This document shows, piece after piece, positions 60,448 through 64,000 of a DNA stretch of 64,000 bases. The first letter of the stretch is position 1. Every line of letters starts with the position of its first letter. The translations under genes were made by a program, and so were the position numbers. Below the pieces are notes generated by a model. The model ran no database searches, was not told the origin of the DNA, and saw nothing but the letters and a program-made list of their open reading frames with translations. The stretch is from Flavobacterium gyeonganense (GTDB lineage: Bacteria > Bacteroidota > Bacteroidia > Flavobacteriales > Flavobacteriaceae), in NCBI RefSeq assembly GCF_029625295.1, contig NZ_CP121112.1, positions 2,108,001 through 2,172,000 of the forward strand, written 5' to 3'.

Positions 60448-61500
60448 TTATACATCATCAAAATCCACGTAAATAGTTTCAGAAGTTGGATGCGCCTGAC
60501 AGCTAAGTACCAAACCATCAGCAATTTCTTTATCCGTTAAGATTGAGTTTTTTGTCATTTCGGCACTACCCTGTGTTATACGGCAAAGACAGCTGCTGCA
60601 AATTCCGCCCTGGCAGGAATATGGAGCATCGATGCCCTGTTTTAAGGCTGCATCCAGAATGGTTTGTTTTTGAGACATTTCAAAAGTAACTTCATCATCA
60701 TCAACCAAAACAGTGATTTTTGTATGTCCTTCTAATGAAGTTTTGATTTCATTTTCCTGCGAAGAAGAGGTAAAAAGTTCAAATTTAATAGCGGAGTCTT
60801 TTACGTTCTTTTCTTTTAAAATTCCGGAAACTGTATTGATCATTTCTTCCGGGCCACACAAATAAAACTTATCAAATTCCAGTTCCTTGTGTTTGTTGTT
60901 CAGTACAAAATTTACCGCCGATTTATCGATTCTTCCAAACAAAGCATTTTCGGCTTTAGCCTGACTAAATACATAATGTACAAATAAACGTCCTACGTAT
61001 TGCAATTGTAAATCGTGAAGTTCCTGGTAGAAAATAGTTTCTTCAGGAGTTTTGTTTCCGTAAACCAATACAAAAGTACTTTTTGGTTCGCTTTTTAAAA
61101 CCGACTTTATAATCGAAAGTACAGGAGTAATTCCGCTTCCGGCAACAAAAGCTGCGTAGTTTTTTTGTTTTTCAGCATCCGGTTCAAAAGTAAATTTTCC
61201 TTCAGGATGACCCACTTCAAGAACATCTCCTGCTTTTAATTTGGTATTGGCAAATTGCGAGAAAAGACCATTTTTAACCGCCTTTACGGCGATTCGTAAT
61301 TCACCGCTTTCAGGTCCTGAGCAAATGGAGTAAGCACGACGAATTTCCTGATTGTCAAGGGTTAATTTTAAGTTTATATATTGTCCGGCAATAAATTTAT
61401 AGTCTGGTTTTAGTTCTTCGGGAACATTAAAAAGGATGGAAACAGCATCGGTAGTTTCGCGTTTTACCTCTTTAATTATGAGTTTTAAGAATGAAGGCAT
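60448..61500 (-). CDS. PaaE-like ferredoxin-NADP reductase with 2Fe-2S domain
   Basis: 350 aa. FAD-binding domain (YINLKLTLDNQEIRRAYSICSG, RxYS motif), an NADP-binding domain (AAFVAGSGITPVLSIIKSVL) and a C-terminal plant-type ferredoxin domain with CQGGICSSCLCRI and a fourth Cys in LVLSCQ. This is the electron-supply subunit of phenylacetyl-CoA epoxidase (PaaE) or a related oxygenase reductase. No paaABCD gene is in the window, so a general ferredoxin-reductase role is equally possible. The promoter box TACTTTTG lies at 61517-61524. Confidence 0.9.
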   Translation of the reverse strand: MPSFLKLIIKEVKRETTDAVSILFNVPEELKPDYKFIAGQYINLKLTLDNQEIRRAYSICSGPESGELRIAVKAVKNGLFSQFANTKLKAGDVLEVGHPEGKFTFEPDAEKQKNYAAFVAGSGITPVLSIIKSVLKSEPKSTFVLVYGNKTPEETIFYQELHDLQLQYVGRLFVHYVFSQAKAENALFGRIDKSAVNFVLNNKHKELEFDKFYLCGPEEMINTVSGILKEKNVKDSAIKFELFTSSSQENEIKTSLEGHTKITVLVDDDEVTFEMSQKQTILDAALKQGIDAPYSCQGGICSSCLCRITQGSAEMTKNSILTDKEIADGLVLSCQAHPTSETIYVDFDDV

Positions 61501-61516
61501 GATATGATATTTTATG

Positions 61517-61524
61517 CAAAAGTA
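61517..61524 (-). promoter_or_regulatory. -7 box TACTTTTG for the PaaE-like reductase
   Basis: TAnnTTTG match, 16 bp before the ATG. Confidence 0.5.
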
Positions 61525-61587
61525 GCAAACAGCAGTTAATTGAAAGGTACTAAACTATTTTTTTTAACTTTTTTTGTAACGTTTCGC

Positions 61588-61595
61588 TAAATTTG
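61588..61595 (+). promoter_or_regulatory. -7 box TAAATTTG for the ABC exporter operon
   Basis: TAnnTTTG match, 33 bp upstream of the ATG at 61629. It supports that start over the longer frame from 61593. Confidence 0.5.
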
Positions 61596-61628
61596 ATCTC
61601 TTACTACAAAACTGAAAACCAAACAACC

Positions 61629-63089
61629 ATGATTAAAAAGTTTATTTATCTTGAATGGAAGGCCTTTACCAGATCAGCGTCTTTTGGTGCAAATCTGGCA
61701 ATGAAAATTTTGATAGGTTTTTTGATGGTTTATTTTTCCCTTATTTTTATCGGAATGGGAGTGGGATCATTTTATATCCTAAAGAAAATGAATCTTGAAC
61801 CCCTGTCAACCATCAACAAATTTTTAATTTATTATTTTTTATTTGATTTAGTTGTTCGTTTGCTGATGCAGGCGATTCCGGTATTGAATATTAAACCGTT
61901 ACTTGTTCTGCCCTTTAAAAAACCTACAATTGTCCATTTCTCCCTGGGCAAAACAGTACTATCATTTTTTAACTGGGCGCATGCACTCTTTTTTGTTCCT
62001 TTCTCTATTGTACTGATTATTGAAGGTTATGATGTTGCGGGTATTCTTTGTTGGCTGATAGCAGCTTTTTCGATTGTTTATATTAATAATTTTTTGAATA
62101 TTATTTTGAATAATATCGATAAATTATTTGTCCTTTTTCTGGGAATTGCCATGGCTTTAGGAGCTGCACAATATTATAAATTATTTGATATTACTGCTTT
62201 TACAGGGCCTGTTTTTCAGGAATTTTATGAAACGAAAGGTTTGTTTTTGACTCCTGTTCTTGTTTTAACAGGTCTATATTTTTTTACATTCAGATATTTT
62301 AAGAATAATTTATTTCTGGATGCCGGGCTTTCTAAAAAAGAGGATATCGCTAAAACTGAAAACCTTGCCTGGCTCAATCAGTTTGGAACTTTAGGAACGT
62401 TTCTTAAAAATGATATTAAACTTATCAAAAGAAATAAAAGATCGAAAACAACCATTTTCATGAGTGTTCTGTTTTTGTTTTACGGATTGATCTTTTTTGG
62501 AAATACACATCAGCCTGCGATCATGCATATTTTTGCCGGAATATTTGTTTCGGGCGGTTTTTTATTTGTTTTCGGACAGTTTGTGCCAAGTTGGGATAGT
62601 TCGTATTATCAATTGATGATGACCCAAAATATTCCGTATCGCGGGTATATCACTTCAAAATGGTGGCTGATTGTTATTGCAACTTTTATCTCTACAATCT
62701 TAGCATCATTCTATCTATTTTACGGACTGGAAATTTATCTGACTATTGTGGCTGGAGCAATTTATAATATTGGAGTCAATTCACATTTAGTACTTCTTGG
62801 AGGCGCATTTACTAAAACGCCAATTGACCTAAGTAATGCCGGAGGTGCTTTTGGAGATAAAAAAGCATTTAATATAAGTGCTATGTTACTGACGCTGCCA
62901 AAATTATTGCTTCCACTATTATTGTATTGGATAGGGCTTCACTTCGGGGATAAAACATTAGGACTTACTTTGGTTGCAGGGGCAGGCGTATTAGGTTTTG
63001 TGTTTAGAAATACCGTTTTTTCTATCATTGAAAAAAGATATAAAATAGAGAAATACAGTACAATCAGTGCTTACAAACAAAAAAATTAA
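61629..63089 (+). CDS. DUF5687-like ABC-2-type permease
   Basis: About 486 aa from the ATG at 61629 (MIKKFIYLEWKAFTRSASF). The frame extends to 61593, but the -7 box at 61588-61595 overlaps that start. About ten to twelve hydrophobic segments are spread across the protein, in the pattern of the Bacteroidota DUF5687 family, which acts as the membrane part of an ABC transporter. The cytoplasmic loop GTFLKNDIKLIKRNKRSKTT is typical. The downstream gene (84 bp) is its ATPase. The substrate is unknown. Confidence 0.85.
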   Translation: MIKKFIYLEWKAFTRSASFGANLAMKILIGFLMVYFSLIFIGMGVGSFYILKKMNLEPLSTINKFLIYYFLFDLVVRLLMQAIPVLNIKPLLVLPFKKPTIVHFSLGKTVLSFFNWAHALFFVPFSIVLIIEGYDVAGILCWLIAAFSIVYINNFLNIILNNIDKLFVLFLGIAMALGAAQYYKLFDITAFTGPVFQEFYETKGLFLTPVLVLTGLYFFTFRYFKNNLFLDAGLSKKEDIAKTENLAWLNQFGTLGTFLKNDIKLIKRNKRSKTTIFMSVLFLFYGLIFFGNTHQPAIMHIFAGIFVSGGFLFVFGQFVPSWDSSYYQLMMTQNIPYRGYITSKWWLIVIATFISTILASFYLFYGLEIYLTIVAGAIYNIGVNSHLVLLGGAFTKTPIDLSNAGGAFGDKKAFNISAMLLTLPKLLLPLLLYWIGLHFGDKTLGLTLVAGAGVLGFVFRNTVFSIIEKRYKIEKYSTISAYKQKN

Positions 63090-63172
63090 ATTAGTCAATT
63101 TGAAAAAATGTGTCAATTATATATTGAAATAATTGACGGGTTTTAAACTAAAAAATTTAAAATAAAAGAACC

Positions 63173-63868
63173 ATGATACAAGTAAATCAACTTTCAAAAA
63201 TATACAACGGAACTACAGTTTTAAATATAAATAATTTAGAAATTCCAAAAGGCCAGAGTTTTGGATTAGTGGGAAATAACGGAGCAGGAAAAACTACTTT
63301 TTTCAGTTTGCTATTAGACCTGATTCAGCCTTCAACTGGGAAGATTACCAGTAACAACATTCAGGTGAATACAAACGAAAACTGGAAATCATTTACAGGT
63401 TCATTTTTAGATGAGAGTTTCCTGATAGGTTATTTAACTCCAGAGGAATATTTCTATTTTATCGGAGATTTGCGCAATCAGAATAAAGCAGATGTTGATG
63501 CGTTATTGGCACAGCACGAAGAATTTTTTAATGGAGAAATTCTTAAAAATAAAAAATACCTGCGTGATTTATCCAAAGGAAACCAGAAGAAGGTTGGAAT
63601 CATTGCCACACTTATTGGCAATCCTGAAGTGATTATTCTGGACGAGCCTTTTGCCAATTTAGATCCGACAACTGTTAGCCGATTAAAAAAAATTATAAAA
63701 GAGCTGGCCGACAATCCAAATATTACCGTTCTCGTTTCCAGCCATGATTTACAACATACTGTTGAGGTTTGTGACAGAATTGTAGCGTTGAACAAAGGTG
63801 AAATTGTAAAAGATATTCAAACCTCAAAAGAGACACTACAGGAGCTGGAATCGTTTTTTGCGGTTTAA
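63173..63868 (+). CDS. ABC transporter ATP-binding protein
   Basis: 231 aa. Walker A (GNNGAGKTT, about residue 34), ABC signature (LSKGNQKK) and Walker B (VIILDEPFANLDP) are all complete, with the switch His in VLVSSHDL. It resembles Bcr/ABC-2-type export ATPases and pairs with the DUF5687-like permease immediately upstream. The C-terminus (ETLQELESFFAV) is short, with no extra domain. Confidence 0.94.
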   Translation: MIQVNQLSKIYNGTTVLNINNLEIPKGQSFGLVGNNGAGKTTFFSLLLDLIQPSTGKITSNNIQVNTNENWKSFTGSFLDESFLIGYLTPEEYFYFIGDLRNQNKADVDALLAQHEEFFNGEILKNKKYLRDLSKGNQKKVGIIATLIGNPEVIILDEPFANLDPTTVSRLKKIIKELADNPNITVLVSSHDLQHTVEVCDRIVALNKGEIVKDIQTSKETLQELESFFAV

Positions 63869-64000
63869 ATTTCTATATTTCAAAAAGAAGCGTATTTTTA
63901 CCGGTCTTATACTAAAAAACCTTTTTAGAAGTTAATTGATTTAAACTCTTTTCTATTGAAAAAGAATACGCTAAAATATAGTTTTCTATTTGTTTTTATA
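63869..64000. other. Right-edge non-coding sequence
   Basis: No gene or terminator is recognised. A loose inverted repeat (AGCGTATTTTT near 63891 and AAGAATACGCT near 63962) is the only visible structure. Confidence 0.4.

Noticed and set aside
1..64000. CRISPR arrays, insertion sequences and rRNA genes
   Set aside because: No regularly spaced direct repeats, transposase-like frames or rRNA sequence were found on reading the window.

Overview
The window is a contiguous piece of an AT-rich Bacteroidota chromosome, almost certainly a Flavobacterium or close relative. The evidence is the TAnnTTTG-type -7 promoter boxes, genes with type IX secretion (T9SS) sorting domains, a GLPGLI protein, and Flavobacteriaceae-type small proteins (families I recall as DUF4175, DUF6327, DUF6341, DUF6427, DUF6909). 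No insertion sequence, CRISPR array or prophage was seen. One tRNA gene (tRNA-Cys) is present.

Layout. 0-9.2 kb is mostly minus strand: a partial PIF1/RecD-like helicase, an OmpH-like lipoprotein, a methyltransferase, a broken GNAT gene, mnmG, ybeY and a DUF4175 protein. Eight strong copies of a 16-nt site matching the ParB-binding parS sequence, plus one weak copy, flank mnmG; seven of the strong ones lie in 340 bp. 9.3-18.3 kb holds gltX (with two unusual insertions and a frame break), a secreted protein, an SPFH protein, a DUF6327-holin-YtxH stress-type membrane cluster, glnS with a long C-terminal tail, folB and tRNA-Cys. 18.5-22.0 kb has a LysE exporter, a GIN-domain protein and rnr. Transcription is mainly leftward before about 22.1 kb and mainly rightward after it. 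The switch coincides with a 0.77-kb gene-poor AT-rich gap carrying clustered TTATCAACA-type boxes. Together with the parS cluster, this makes the gap a candidate replication origin (inference).

23-30 kb: rpiB, DUF1294, two DUF3857/transglutaminase-like genes (one broken), tex. 31-39.4 kb, minus strand: a GH8 glucanase and a 1241-aa beta-helix protein, both with T9SS tails, and directly upstream of the latter DUF6916, GNAT, three tandem phage-tail-collar-like proteins and a Tat-signal protein. That row is a compact, poorly described gene cluster. 39.6-54 kb: tatA, a membrane protein, a GH3-family adenylating enzyme, a nucleosidase-fold protein, a surface-polysaccharide block (UDP-glucuronate decarboxylase, polyprenyl sugar transferase, GT2), a broken ORF6N gene, a PaaK-like ligase, purD, DUF6341/DUF6427 membrane proteins, upp, DUF4254 and a family 9 glycosyltransferase. 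54-64 kb: an outer-membrane beta-barrel protein with a GLPGLI partner, decayed copies of the glycosyltransferase tail, small membrane and TonB-repeat proteins, a PaaE-like reductase and an ABC exporter pair.

A recurrent oddity is that at least ten genes are interrupted by a -1 shift, usually in a run of A or T, including genes expected to be essential or important (gltX, rnr). One base missing from a homopolymer explains nearly all of them, so assembly error is the leading explanation. Several sites also match canonical -1 slippery heptamers, so the question should be settled by resequencing.
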